A stretch of DNA of 64,000 nucleotides from Sphingomonas crocodyli. GTDB taxonomy: Bacteria > Pseudomonadota > Alphaproteobacteria > Sphingomonadales > Sphingomonadaceae. The DNA lies in the NCBI RefSeq assembly GCF_004005865.1, contig NZ_SACN01000003.1, positions 310,001 through 374,000 on the forward strand, given 5' to 3'. This document shows positions 18,507-27,487 of this stretch, in pieces (position 1 is the first letter of the stretch; every line of letters begins with the position of its first letter). The notes beneath the pieces were generated by a model that saw only the letters and a list, made by a program, of their open reading frames with translations, searched no databases and was not told where the DNA came from. The translations under genes were made by a program, and so were the position numbers.

Positions 18507-19499
18507 TCACGGGTTTCCCTTGCCGCCATGCGCGCCCACCACCGTTCCGGTCGAGTAGCTCGCTTCCTGCGAGGCAAGCATCACATAAAGCGGGGCGAGT
18601 TCGGCGGGCTGACCGGCGCGGCCCAGCGGGGTATCCTGCCCGAATTCTCCAAGCTTGCCCGGCAACTGGCCGCCGGCGACCTGGAGCGGGGTCCAGATCG
18701 GCCCCGGCGCGACCGCGTTCACCCGGATGCCCTGCTTGACCAGCTGTTTGGCCAAACCCTTGGTGAAGATGAGGATCGCACCCTTGGTCGATGCATAAGC
18801 GAGCAGTTCCTCGCCCGGATCGTAGCTGTTGACCGACGCGGTGTTGATGATCACCGACCCTGGCTTCATGTGCGGAATCGCCGCCTTCGATATGCGGAAG
18901 GGCGCGTAGATATTGGTCTTGAAGGTCTGGTCGAACTCATCGTCGGACACATCGAGAATCGACGCTTTTGACTGCTGATAGGCTGCATTGTTGACGAGCA
19001 GGTCGAGCCCGCCCAGCCCCCGGACCGCATCGGCGACCAGCCGTTCGCAGGCCTCCTTCGTTCGAATGTCGGCGGGAAGCGCCACCGCCTTTCGTCCCGC
19101 CTTGCGAATTAGAGCGACAACCTCGCGCGCATCGGGCTCCTCGCTGGGATAGTAGTTGATCGCGACATCGGCGCCCTCGCGCGCGAATGCGATCGCGGCA
19201 GCGCGCCCGATTCCGCTATCGCCGCCGGTGATCAGCGCGCGGCGCCCCAGCAGTCGACCCGACCCCTTATAGCTCGTCTCGCCATGATCCGGCGGTGGAT
19301 TCATTTTCGACGCGAGCGCGGGCCAGGGCTGGCGCTGCTCGGGAAAGGGCTCGGTGCGATATCTGGTGCGCGGATCGACCAGCTCTGCCGATCCCGACGC
19401 GGTTTCCCCATCCTGGGCAAGCCCGGGAGCCGCGGATGCCGCCAGGCCAAGCACGGCCCCGGACAAAATGGTGCGACGGGATGGCGATATCTCGGTCAT
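18507..19499 (-). CDS. SDR family oxidoreductase with Tat-like signal
   Basis: A 330-residue short-chain dehydrogenase/reductase with the NAD(P)-binding loop TGGDSGIGRA, the NNAA motif, an NTASVNSY serine region and the catalytic YASTKGA. It matches the glucose/ribitol-dehydrogenase-like stress SDR group (YhdF/GsiB-neighbour type). The N terminus is odd: SRRTILSGAVLGLAASAAPGLAQ looks like a twin-arginine signal peptide, suggesting export to the periplasm of a cofactor-loaded enzyme. ATG at 19499 follows GGAGAT and overlaps the stop of the Mfd-like gene by three bases. Confidence 0.87.
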   Translation of the reverse strand: MTEISPSRRTILSGAVLGLAASAAPGLAQDGETASGSAELVDPRTRYRTEPFPEQRQPWPALASKMNPPPDHGETSYKGSGRLLGRRALITGGDSGIGRAAAIAFAREGADVAINYYPSEEPDAREVVALIRKAGRKAVALPADIRTKEACERLVADAVRGLGGLDLLVNNAAYQQSKASILDVSDDEFDQTFKTNIYAPFRISKAAIPHMKPGSVIINTASVNSYDPGEELLAYASTKGAILIFTKGLAKQLVKQGIRVNAVAPGPIWTPLQVAGGQLPGKLGEFGQDTPLGRAGQPAELAPLYVMLASQEASYSTGTVVGAHGGKGNP

Positions 19500-22400
19500 G
19501 ATGATCTCCGGGACGATGCGCGCGCTTTGACGCACGCGGCTTTGGGACGGGCGGCTGGGCGCCCGGGGCGGCGGCTGGGTCTGGCTGCCGGCGCGTCGCG
19601 TACGCGCTCGAGCAGCGCGGCGACGGCCGCGAGCGGGTCAGGGCCCGGGTCGCCGCGCAGAAGGAGGCGGTCGCCTTTGGCCTCGAGCTCCGCGAGGGTG
19701 GCGATGAAATCAGGGCGAGGCGTGAGCGCGATCGCAGCGGGACCAGCATCAATGCGCGCGACCCGAGTGGCGCAGGCAAGCCGGCGGATCCGCGCAAGCG
19801 CGATCAGACGCCCGGCTTCGGGGGGCAGGGCTCCGAACCGGTCCTCGAGCTCTTCGGCAAAGGCGTCGACGGCGGCATCGTCGTCAAGACGGGCCAGACG
19901 GATATAGAGGCCCAGGCGCAAATCCTCTTCGGGGATCCATGTCTCAGGCAAGTTCGCATCGCACGCGAGGCGGATATCGGGCGACCATCTCTCGACCGCT
20001 TCGCCGCGGTCGGCCGCCAGAGCGCGCGCGAGCCAGTGCTGATACAGATCGACCCCGATGAGGCGAACATGCCCGGCCTGCTCGTCACCGATCAGGTCGC
20101 CGGCGCCGCGATGGTCGAGATCCTGGGCACTGATTGCAAACCCGGCACCCAGATGATCGAGCGCCTCGAGTGTTTTGAGGCGTTTCGCTGTCGCCGGGGC
20201 CAGCGCGTGTCCAGCTTCGGTAAACAGCAGGATCGTACCGCGCCGGGCGCCGCGACCGACCCGGCCACGCAGCTGGTGCAACTGGCCAAGTCCGAACCGA
20301 TCGGCGTGCATCACCGCCATCAGATTGGCGCGTGGAACGTCGAGGCCCGCTTCAATGATGTTGGTCGCCAGCAGGACATCGCCATCACCCTGGGCAAAGG
20401 CCAGCATCGCCGCATCGGCCTCTTGCGAAGGCATCTGCCCATGCGCCCGGCGGATCACGAAGCCTGGGACGAGACGGCTGAGTTCGAGGCTGAGCGGCTC
20501 GATATCTTCAACCCTGGGCACGACGACGAAACTCTGTCCGCCGCGATCGCGCTCGCGCAGAAGGGCGGCGCGAAGTCGGTCCGGATCATATTCGCCGTTC
20601 ATCGTCCGGATCGGTTGCCGGCGGGCGGGCGGGGTCGCGATCACCGAAAGATCCTGCAAACCGATAAGCGCGGTCTGGAGCGTGCGCGGAATCGGGGTCG
20701 CGGTCAGGGTCAGAACATGCCCATCCTGGGCCTGCTCGCGCAGCCGCGCCTTTTGCGCGGCCCCGAAGCGCTGCTCCTCGTCGATGATCACAAGGCCAAG
20801 ATCGGCAAAACTGACCGACTGCGAAGCGAGCGCCTGCGTCCCCACCACGAGCCTGATCGATCCGTCGGCAAGTCCGGTCCTGATGGCGCGCGCCTCGGCT
20901 GGGCTGGTGAGCCGCGACAGCGTGGCGATTTCGATGCCGAGGTCCGCAAAGCGGCGTCGGATGGTTTCCGCGTGCTGGCGCGCCAGCACGGTGGTGGGGG
21001 CGACGAGTGCAACCTGTCGTCCGGCGAGCGCGACCATCGCGGCCGCGCGCAGCGCCACCTCGGTCTTGCCATAGCCGACATCGCCCACGATCAGGCGATC
21101 CATCGCGCGTCCCTTAAGGAGATCTGCGCGCACAGCGTCCACGGCACGCCTCTGATCGCGCGTGAGCGCGTACGGAAACCGTCCCGCAAAGCGTTCGTAG
21201 AGCGGGACGGGTGGCGCAAGCGGAGCCACCTCGCGCGCGCGCCGGGCCGTCGCCATTGCGACGAGGGTGCGGGCGGTCGTGGCGATCGCCTCGATTATCG
21301 CCTCGCGCCGTTTGGCCCAGCTCGATCCGTTGAGCCGGTCAAGCGAAACGGCCTGCGTATCGGCACCATAACGCCACAGCCGATCGGCCTCCTCGATTGG
21401 AACGAGCCGGTGGGTGCCCCCGGCATATTCGAGGCGGACCGCTTCACACCGCAGCCCATCAGACGCAATTGTCTCAAGACCGGACAGGCGGCCAAGACCA
21501 TGCTCCTCGTGAAGGACAAGATCGCCGACCCTGAGATCGATACCCCCGTGAAGCGGATCGTCGAGTTCGCCAGCATCATCGTGGCCGGAGCCGGCGCGGC
21601 TGCCGAGCACGTCGGCCGCGGCGACCACCCTGAGCCCCGGGCTCGACCACCCTTCCTCAAGGGGCATGGCGAGGGTCGCCACCGCACCCGACGGCAGGCG
21701 CGCAACCTCCGCCCAGCTGGTGATGGCCTGGGCGGAGATCGGCGACGTGCGTGTCAGCCGCCGCGTGAGAAAGCGCAGATCACGCGTGTCACCCGCCAGA
21801 ATGATCCGGTCGCCGGCAAGTTGCCAGCGCGTGATCGCGCTTAAGGTGGCCTGTGCGGGGCGCCGGGCTTCTACAAAGCGCTCCACCGGCTCCTCGTCGC
21901 CAGGCGCGATATCGACACGCCTGCGCGATCCAATAAGGTCTTGCCATGCGGCAGCGGACACCAGCGTGCACGAGCCTGCATCCGCTGCCAGATCGTGAAG
22001 CTGGGTCACACGCGCGCCGACACCCGGGTCGAGCGCAATCCGCGCGTCCGGCCAGTAGCTCAGCGCGCTGACACCTTTCCAGGGCGCGGCCCATTGGGCC
22101 GGATGGATGGTCACGACCTCGACATCGTCGCGGCTGCGCTGGCTGATGGGATCAAAACGACGCAGGCTCGTCAGGCACCGACCCTCCATCTCGAGCCGCA
22201 CGGGCTCATCGAGCGATGTCGGAAACAGTTCGATGACAGCGCGCCGCGCCATTTCTCCCGGCTCGTCAACGCGGTCGTCCTCGCGATAGCCCAGGGCAAT
22301 CAGGGCAGCGCCAAGTGTTTCTGCGTCCAGCGTCATTCCACGCCTGAGGGTCAGGAGCGGCGGCAAGGCGCGCAAGATCGGAACCTGAGCGAGCGCGGCA

Positions 22401-22744
22401 TCGATGCTCATAATGAGCACGCGCTCGCCCTGATCGGACGCCGCGAGGCGTCGCAAGGCCGCGTCTCGCGATCCGATATTGGCCGGAGACGCCGGCGGCA
22501 CCTCACCGGGAAGCGCATCGGGCGCCTTCAGGTGGATGACCTGCGCCGCGGGCGCGAGCGCTGTCAGGCCGGCGGCGAGTTGAATGGCGCGGGTCTCGTC
22601 AAGGGCGATGCAAATGAGCGGCTCATGCCCGATCGCTTCCACGAGACGGGCGAGTGTCGGACCGATAGCAGCAGGCGCCCCGAGGGCTTCGGCGAGATCA
22701 GCGGGCGTGACGATCTCGTGCGGATGGGGTTTTGCGAGCTGCAT
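19496..22744 (-). CDS. Mfd-like transcription-repair coupling factor/DEAD-box translocase
   Basis: A 1082-residue protein. It has a UvrB-like N-terminal half, an RNA-polymerase-interaction-like domain starting GDLVLHEEHGLGRLSGLE (about residue 407), a superfamily 2 translocase core with Walker A GDVGYGKTEVAL, DEEQRFG as motif II and RVGRGARRG as motif VI, and a C-terminal domain of the D7 type. Mfd removes stalled RNA polymerase and recruits UvrA. It is somewhat shorter than a typical 1150-residue Mfd and may be a second, accessory copy; whether a canonical mfd lies elsewhere cannot be seen here. An FNR-like box lies 93 nt upstream. Confidence 0.88.
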   Translation of the reverse strand: MQLAKPHPHEIVTPADLAEALGAPAAIGPTLARLVEAIGHEPLICIALDETRAIQLAAGLTALAPAAQVIHLKAPDALPGEVPPASPANIGSRDAALRRLAASDQGERVLIMSIDAALAQVPILRALPPLLTLRRGMTLDAETLGAALIALGYREDDRVDEPGEMARRAVIELFPTSLDEPVRLEMEGRCLTSLRRFDPISQRSRDDVEVVTIHPAQWAAPWKGVSALSYWPDARIALDPGVGARVTQLHDLAADAGSCTLVSAAAWQDLIGSRRRVDIAPGDEEPVERFVEARRPAQATLSAITRWQLAGDRIILAGDTRDLRFLTRRLTRTSPISAQAITSWAEVARLPSGAVATLAMPLEEGWSSPGLRVVAAADVLGSRAGSGHDDAGELDDPLHGGIDLRVGDLVLHEEHGLGRLSGLETIASDGLRCEAVRLEYAGGTHRLVPIEEADRLWRYGADTQAVSLDRLNGSSWAKRREAIIEAIATTARTLVAMATARRAREVAPLAPPVPLYERFAGRFPYALTRDQRRAVDAVRADLLKGRAMDRLIVGDVGYGKTEVALRAAAMVALAGRQVALVAPTTVLARQHAETIRRRFADLGIEIATLSRLTSPAEARAIRTGLADGSIRLVVGTQALASQSVSFADLGLVIIDEEQRFGAAQKARLREQAQDGHVLTLTATPIPRTLQTALIGLQDLSVIATPPARRQPIRTMNGEYDPDRLRAALLRERDRGGQSFVVVPRVEDIEPLSLELSRLVPGFVIRRAHGQMPSQEADAAMLAFAQGDGDVLLATNIIEAGLDVPRANLMAVMHADRFGLGQLHQLRGRVGRGARRGTILLFTEAGHALAPATAKRLKTLEALDHLGAGFAISAQDLDHRGAGDLIGDEQAGHVRLIGVDLYQHWLARALAADRGEAVERWSPDIRLACDANLPETWIPEEDLRLGLYIRLARLDDDAAVDAFAEELEDRFGALPPEAGRLIALARIRRLACATRVARIDAGPAAIALTPRPDFIATLAELEAKGDRLLLRGDPGPDPLAAVAALLERVRDAPAARPSRRPGRPAARPKAACVKARASSRRSS

Positions 22745-22837
22745 GCGGGAGGGAGATCCGGAACAGGGAAGGGTTCGATAGGGTCAGTCAACGCAAGATC
22801 GCCGCTTGCGGGACCATAAGGTGCGCCAAGAATCAGC

Positions 22838-22851
22838 CTGATCCAGATCAG
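22838..22851. promoter_or_regulatory. Exact FNR/FixK-like box between mfd-like and alkB-like genes
   Basis: CTGATCCAGATCAG, an exact CTGAT-N4-ATCAG. It begins 93 nt upstream of the Mfd-like ATG (22744) and ends 145 nt before the AlkB-like ATG (22997). Confidence 0.7.
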
Positions 22852-22996
22852 CCTGACCGCTGCGGTCTTGTCGAAGGCGATGCTTCGCCTACCTCTGGCT
22901 TGTGAGCACCGATCATGATTGGGAGCGGGCGGGGGCGCTGCATCGGGTCACGGGTCCGGGCCAGGCGCCGCTGCAAAGCCGCGCCCTGATCGCAAC

Positions 22997-23635
22997 ATGA
23001 ATGGCCGTGACCTGTTCGAGAACGTCGGTGGCGCCGATCGACTTGCTCGCGCGCCGGGCGCCCCTGTCCCCGGGCTCCGGACGGCGAAGGCCATCATCAC
23101 CCCCGATGAGCACGACGCGCTGATCGCCGCGATCGATTCATGCGGCCTGGCTCCCTTTCGCTTTCAGGGTTGGGAGGGCAGGCGGCTGACCCGGTCCTAC
23201 GGATGGCATTATGACTTTGATCATGGCCGGCTCGCACCCGCTGATCCCGTTCCCGACTGGTTGTCGGGGGTGCGTACGCGCATGGCGCGGCTGATCGAGC
23301 GGGATCCGCACGAGCTCGTCCAGGCGCTTCTCATCCGGTACGATCCGGGCGCGACGATCGGATGGCACCGTGACCGGCCGCAATTCGGGCACGTCGTCGG
23401 CCTGTCGCTTGGCGCCACCGCGACGCTGCGCCTTCGCCGGCGCGTGGGTCCCGGCCGCGCGGGGTTCGCGCGCTCGACGGTGGCGCTCGAGCCGCGTGCG
23501 GCTTATGCCCTCACTGGCGAGATCCGCCGTCACTGGGAGCACAGCATAGCTGCGCTCGATGAGACCCGTTGGTCGGTAACCTTTCGCACGCTGGCAAGCG
23601 AACGATGCGCTGAGAACACCGGCGATCCAGTTTGA
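22997..23635 (+). CDS. AlkB-like 2-oxoglutarate/Fe(II) dioxygenase
   Basis: A 212-residue dioxygenase of the AlkB family. The iron ligands are the HRD of GWHRDRPQ (histidine and aspartate two residues apart) and the later histidine in HWEHSI; the 2-oxoglutarate-binding arginine is in RWSVTFR. YDPGATIGWH and VVGLSLG are family landmarks. It oxidatively removes alkyl damage from DNA or RNA bases. The start is ATG at 22997; a longer frame adds Gly/Ala-rich sequence unlike the family. It needs oxygen for catalysis, which is of interest beside an anaerobic-type regulatory box. Confidence 0.9.
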   Translation: MNGRDLFENVGGADRLARAPGAPVPGLRTAKAIITPDEHDALIAAIDSCGLAPFRFQGWEGRRLTRSYGWHYDFDHGRLAPADPVPDWLSGVRTRMARLIERDPHELVQALLIRYDPGATIGWHRDRPQFGHVVGLSLGATATLRLRRRVGPGRAGFARSTVALEPRAAYALTGEIRRHWEHSIAALDETRWSVTFRTLASERCAENTGDPV

Positions 23636-23734
23636 GCCGAACATTGTGAAATCTGGTGCGCCTGCGAAGTCCCTGCGCGGAACCTGGGCGGGCGTGGCGC
23701 GTCGACCTGCAGACTGTTTTCTGGGAGACATGAC

Positions 23735-23920
23735 GTGGCAGCCGATTCCGACTCCGACGATACGCGCCGTAACCCCGAGCCGCCGAAGCAGCCCACCGCG
23801 CCTGCGCGCCATGACGATACTCCCGGCGGGGGAGAAATCGAATGGGCCGGAGGGCTCGTCGCTCCTGCCCCGGCCCCGGGCGAAACCCGCGTCGATCCGG
23901 GCGACAAGCGCGGCGCGTGA
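23735..23920 (+). CDS. Small hydrophilic hypothetical protein
   Basis: A 61-residue Asp/Pro/Ala-rich, probably unstructured protein. The GTG start has GGGAG upstream (23724-23728 region). It ends one to four bases before the DUF3429 gene begins, suggesting an operon. No domain. Confidence 0.5.
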   Translation: MAADSDSDDTRRNPEPPKQPTAPARHDDTPGGGEIEWAGGLVAPAPAPGETRVDPGDKRGA

Positions 23921-23921
23921 A

Positions 23922-24410
23922 GTGATGGTCTTCGCGGGTGCAGATGCCGACAACGTCGACCCCCTCAAAGTCCCCGCCCTGAGCCTGTTCCTGGGTTTCG
24001 GACCGATGCTTCCCATCGTGGGGGCGGGAATTGTTGCGATCATGTCGACCGATCCGATCGACGCCGTCGCCATCGTCGGCGGGACGGGCTGGGCTTCTGC
24101 GATCCTGCTCTTCGTGGCGGGAGTCCGACGCGGCTATGGCTTTGCAGTGCGCGCGACTCCCCGTCTCGTCACGCTCGCCGTGACGCTGGGCATTTTCCTC
24201 GCAGGCCTGCTGGCAATGCCGATCTTCCTGCTGGCTCCCGTGATAGGCGTCGCAATCTTGATTGCGGGCTTCCTTGCGGTTGCTATCGCCGATCCGGTCG
24301 CGGCGAGGCGCGGCGAAGCCCCCCGACACTTCGCACGGTTACGGCCTTTGCAAATGGCACTCGGTCTCACAGGCCTGCTCCTCCTCGAGGCGGCCTGCCT
24401 TCACCTTTAG
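23922..24410 (+). CDS. DUF3429 family membrane protein
   Basis: A protein of about 162 residues with four or five hydrophobic helices: SLFLGFGPMLPIVGAGIVAIM, AVAIVGGTGWASAILLFVAGV, LAVTLGIFLAGLLAMPIFLL, APVIGVAILIAGFLAVAI, and a last helix LGLTGLLLLEAAC. This matches DUF3429, small inner-membrane proteins of unknown role. Start is GTG at 23922 or ATG at 23925; the longer frame upstream is poor in family-like sequence. Confidence 0.75.
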   Translation: MMVFAGADADNVDPLKVPALSLFLGFGPMLPIVGAGIVAIMSTDPIDAVAIVGGTGWASAILLFVAGVRRGYGFAVRATPRLVTLAVTLGIFLAGLLAMPIFLLAPVIGVAILIAGFLAVAIADPVAARRGEAPRHFARLRPLQMALGLTGLLLLEAACLHL

Positions 24411-25046
24411 AAACCCGCCAGACCCTGGCTGCTGGCTCCGGTAGCGCGTCGCTTGGAGGCTGTCCCGACCCGGCGTCAGGCAGGCGGACGGCCAAGGCCG
24501 GCCTGGCGAGCAGCAGCAGGATATGTGACGCCTCTGCGCGCAAGCATTTTCGATATCGCCAGCCCGTCCAAGCTGCAGCCCACCCGATGGACGGTTGGCA
24601 ATCTGGCCGACGTCAGGAACAGGCAAGCAGCCCATGCCAAGGATGCCGCCGCTTACGACCGCAAGCATAAGTCTTTGGACGTGCGGCCAGGCCTAAGCGT
24701 CGATGCGCCTCTTCGGCGGCTGCATGTCGAGCAAAGGCCGGTCGACGTCGCGGGCGCGGGAGGAAAAGCGTCCCGCCTTGCCCCAAAAGGCGGGACGGGA
24801 CGCTCCTATCGGCGCAGGCCGCCCCCGGATTTCCGTGCGCGGGCCGCGTCCACAAACAAAATGCGTGATATTCTTAAACGGTTCCACCGATCTGATTGTC
24901 TGCGAGGCGGGCAGATGACGAGCCTGTGGAAGCCCGGGCGCCCACCCAAGCCGCGCGATCTTCTAGCGCGGTCCTCTCAAAGCTGAGGGTCGGCTGACGA
25001 TCCGGATCTCAAAAAAAAATTAGGTTTGAGCGGCCGGGTCCCAGGC
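24411..25046. other. Gene-poor stretch with a hairpin
   Basis: About 635 bases without a convincing gene; open frames here read as low-complexity basic protein with no family resemblance. It contains a perfect 10-bp inverted repeat (24770-24779 with 24787-24796). A poly-A run (AAAAAAAAA) near 25012-25020 lies at the left end of the next gene. Confidence 0.5.
24770..24796. repeat. Perfect inverted repeat (hairpin)
   Basis: Arms GTCCCGCCTT and AAGGCGGGAC, separated by seven bases. It could be a transcription-stopping stem-loop or a REP-like element; a plain uridine run does not follow on the plus strand. Confidence 0.5.
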
Positions 25047-25340
25047 TCATTCGAAATCTTCGTCGCCAACGATAACAGTGCCGTCGGATTCCACCGCTCC
25101 GCGCGCGATCTTGGCAGTCGCAACCGCCTCGATCTCCGCCCGATGCTCATCGATGAGACCATGCGCAGTTTGTGGACCGCTCTCGGCACCCCACCAGAAT
25201 TGCAGCGCATCGGCCTCGACCCGGACGCGAGCCAATCCTTGGGGAAGCTCGAGCTCGACGGTCGTCGCGGTAAAGCCCGTCGACGACTCGTCAACGGCCA
25301 TGTCGCGACCGGCTGATGGCGCTTCGCTGCCGAAGGTCAT
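25047..25340 (-). CDS. Hypothetical protein, DUF1488-like
   Basis: A 97-residue protein with VELELPQGLARVRVEADALQFWWGAE, recalling the sheet of the DUF1488 family, then an acidic/helical tail RAEIEAVATAKIARG. The resemblance is by eye and tentative. ATG overlaps the stop of the upstream membrane-anchored gene (ATGA). An internal ATG at 25301 is possible. Confidence 0.55.
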   Translation of the reverse strand: MTFGSEAPSAGRDMAVDESSTGFTATTVELELPQGLARVRVEADALQFWWGAESGPQTAHGLIDEHRAEIEAVATAKIARGAVESDGTVIVGDEDFE

Positions 25341-25501
25341 GTGCGCGCCATCATCGTCACAAGGAGGATCCCAAAAGCGACCACGACAAGCAGGATACCA
25401 ACACCCAGCACATATCGCGTCATGCGCGGCGTCGCGCCGGCGCGCGCTTCTTGTGTCGAAAGCTCGATTGGCTGGGACTGTACCGGATCGTGGCGCGGCA
25501 T
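25337..25501 (-). CDS. Small single-pass membrane protein
   Basis: A 54-residue protein with a polar N terminus and a C-terminal hydrophobic helix YVLGVGILLVVVAFGILLVTM. ATG at 25501 has AGGGAG upstream; the longer frame is not favoured. An FNR-like box lies 71 nt upstream. It is coupled to the following hypothetical gene. Function unknown. Confidence 0.65.
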   Translation of the reverse strand: MPRHDPVQSQPIELSTQEARAGATPRMTRYVLGVGILLVVVAFGILLVTMMART

Positions 25502-25572
25502 GGACTTCTCCCTAAGGGGCATTGACGGCTCGAACCCTGGTCGCCGCCTGAGGTTGCGCGCGCCGCCCAAAG

Positions 25573-25586
25573 TTGATCTGGATCAG
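25573..25586. promoter_or_regulatory. FNR/FixK-like box between divergent genes
   Basis: TTGATCTGGATCAG, the closest of all copies to the textbook TTGAT-N4-ATCAA. It lies 71 nt from the minus-strand membrane-protein ATG (25501) and 101 nt before the BLUF ATG (25688). Confidence 0.7.
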
Positions 25587-25687
25587 CACGATTCCCGCCC
25601 CGCCCGGCGGTTTGCCTGCAACATCTGGCACGCCGTTAACCGTCTGACAGCATTCAGGGTCCTAGCGAGGGTGCGGGAGACCCCAAA

Positions 25688-26098
25688 ATGCTGCATCAGA
25701 TTACCTATATCAGTACCGCCCGCCCCGGCCTCAGTCTGTCCGATGTCGAGGCAATCCTCGCGCGATCGCGTCGCAACAATCGCCAGACCGGGATCACCGG
25801 TCTCCTGATCTTCGACAAGGTCCGGTTTCTGCAGGTGATCGAGGGTAGATTGCCAGACATCGAAGCCACCTTTTTGAGAATAGCCGTTGATCCGCGGCAT
25901 CGGGCGGTGGTTCGCCTGTCCCAGCGCCAGATCGACGCTCGCGAATTCGGGCAGTGGGCGATGGCGTCGCATGTCGTCGACGAAGCGGGCAGTGCCGCCG
26001 ACCTGGTGGGGCAGGTCGACGCCCTGACCGAGACGCTGCCCGATCCCAATCTGCGCGCTACCCTGCGTAGCTTTGCGCGAATCCGGGGCGCTGCCTGA
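25688..26098 (+). CDS. BLUF-domain blue-light sensor
   Basis: A 136-residue BLUF protein that binds FAD and switches hydrogen bonding under blue light. The key residues are present: Y7 in LHQITYIS, N31 in RRNNRQTG and Q49 in RFLQVIEG. There is no fused output domain, so it probably signals through a partner. A close relative lies at 49309. Start at 25688 is the only ATG before the tyrosine. The FNR-like box upstream could link its expression to oxygen state. Confidence 0.92.
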   Translation: MLHQITYISTARPGLSLSDVEAILARSRRNNRQTGITGLLIFDKVRFLQVIEGRLPDIEATFLRIAVDPRHRAVVRLSQRQIDAREFGQWAMASHVVDEAGSAADLVGQVDALTETLPDPNLRATLRSFARIRGAA

Positions 26099-26356
26099 TC
26101 GCGATGGACCTTGCGGCAATGTGAGGTGTTAGGTGAACCCATAGCCCTTTTGGCCGCGAGGTCCGCATGTTTCGTTCGCTTCTGACGTCGTCGCCGGACA
26201 ACACTCCATGACGCCGCTCGGCCTGATCAGTCAGACGGCTTGGCGCGCAAACCTTCACGGCCCCACTGTCCGGCTCGGCAAGCCCTTCAACCAGGCTCGG
26301 CTGGGGCAGGCGATCGACGATGCGGTGCAGCCTGGCCTCGCAGGGTCGCGCTGAGC

Positions 26357-26659
26357 ATGTCCAGTCCATCCGCAAATCCGAAGGCTCGCATCGCCGACCA
26401 TGTCACAGACGACTTTGCCCGGGGGCGACGTGAGGGATTGAGGCTGGCGCTGGCGGTGCTTGCCGTCGAGGAGGAAAAATGGGCGCGGCAGCTCGGTCAA
26501 AGCCGATCGTGGCGGACCAACGCGACGCGCGAAATCCGGCATAAAACCCTCCAGGTTGCGCAGAAGCGGCTTCAAACGGCGCTTAACCGCCTTCAGCCTG
26601 CCTCGCGCGAAGTTGCGCTTGACGAGATCGGTTCAGCGCTCGCGAAACTGGGCTTGTAG
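26357..26659 (+). CDS. Hypothetical helical protein
   Basis: A 100-residue protein, nearly all helix by eye: DDFARGRREGLRLALAVLAVEEEKW, then a basic/amphipathic stretch and EVALDEIGSALAKLGL. Start at 26357 chosen because the upstream part of the frame is not protein-like; the ribosome binding site is weak. No family recognised. Confidence 0.5.
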   Translation: MSSPSANPKARIADHVTDDFARGRREGLRLALAVLAVEEEKWARQLGQSRSWRTNATREIRHKTLQVAQKRLQTALNRLQPASREVALDEIGSALAKLGL

Positions 26660-26876
26660 CACCGACGCTTGGCGCCCAGTCTGCTCAGGGTGGGCGCTGG
26701 CGCCAGGTAGCGCGACAGGGTGTACGCCCGAACGCCAGAGCGCGCGGCCTCCGCCACGATCACGATCTAACCTAGGTTGGTCAGTTCGGTCCCTCGCAGC
26801 GGGAACCAAGCTCGGATGCGCGCGCTGTGACGGTATGACCGCGCAGGCTTCGCCCGCGTCGATCCAGGGACGCCCT

Positions 26877-27182
26877 ATGAGCGACGACAAATATCTCGAC
26901 AGTCCGCACCTTCAGAGTGGCTATACCGGCGAGGAGGGCTCCTACCGTCAGCGCTCCGGGCCGACCGTGACGACGCGCGGGCTCAGCGCGGAGGCGAACC
27001 GTGGCAGGCGTGCTCCTCAGGCTGGCAGCGGCGTCGTGATCGGCAGCGGCGCCGGTGCCGGTGGAGCGGGCGGGGCGGAAGATTTCGACAGCGATCCGGC
27101 CGGCGGTGGCGGCGAGGGTCCTTCGATCATCGATGATCATCACATAACGGGCGCCGACGCCCCTGTCGGGGGAAGCCGCTAG
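26877..27182 (+). CDS. Hypothetical Gly-rich hydrophilic protein
   Basis: A 101-residue protein with a charged N-terminal half (SDDKYLDSPHLQSGYTGEEG) and a Gly/Ala-rich middle, ending GAD-APVGG. It looks disordered. ATG follows AGGGA. It is the first of three small same-strand genes (26877-27766) that may be stress or desiccation proteins, by analogy only. Confidence 0.55.
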   Translation: MSDDKYLDSPHLQSGYTGEEGSYRQRSGPTVTTRGLSAEANRGRRAPQAGSGVVIGSGAGAGGAGGAEDFDSDPAGGGGEGPSIIDDHHITGADAPVGGSR

Positions 27183-27208
27183 GCACGGCCGATCAGGAGG
27201 ATTTGTTT

Positions 27209-27469
27209 ATGAAGTATCTCGTCATCTCGGCGCTTGTCATGCTGACGGCCTGCGAGAAAAGCAGCACGGGGATCGATGAAAATCCCAGCACCGCCGTGGG
27301 TGCGGATCGGCTCGTCAACGCCGCAACGCCAGGCAACAGCATCGGCGGCGTCGATCAGCAGCCCGTTGGTTCGACCGCATCTGGACCGGGTGCCGTGACC
27401 TCCGGTCCTCCCGGATCCGGGCAGGGTACAGGCGGCGCCGATGGCGGCCGCACGCTGGGCAATCAATGA
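27209..27469 (+). CDS. Small lipoprotein
   Basis: An 86-residue protein with a short signal peptide and lipobox VMLTAC; the mature part is Gly/Ser/Thr-rich and probably disordered. ATG at 27209 follows CAGGAGG at 27194-27200; the earlier TTG is less likely. It resembles in character the lipoprotein at 5450 but not in sequence. Confidence 0.7.
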   Translation: MKYLVISALVMLTACEKSSTGIDENPSTAVGADRLVNAATPGNSIGGVDQQPVGSTASGPGAVTSGPPGSGQGTGGADGGRTLGNQ

Positions 27470-27487
27470 TCTGACGAAAGGTGGGTT

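Noticed and set aside
20036..21844. Long plus-strand frame opposite the Mfd-like gene
   Set aside because: Antisense to an intact helicase core; no domain of its own.
24453..24986. Open frame of 177 codons
   Set aside because: Runs across a strong hairpin and reads as low-complexity basic sequence.
26208..26354. Short frame containing KPFNQARLGQAIDDAV, like the end of a receiver domain
   Set aside because: The rest of the receiver could not be traced upstream in any frame, so it may be chance.
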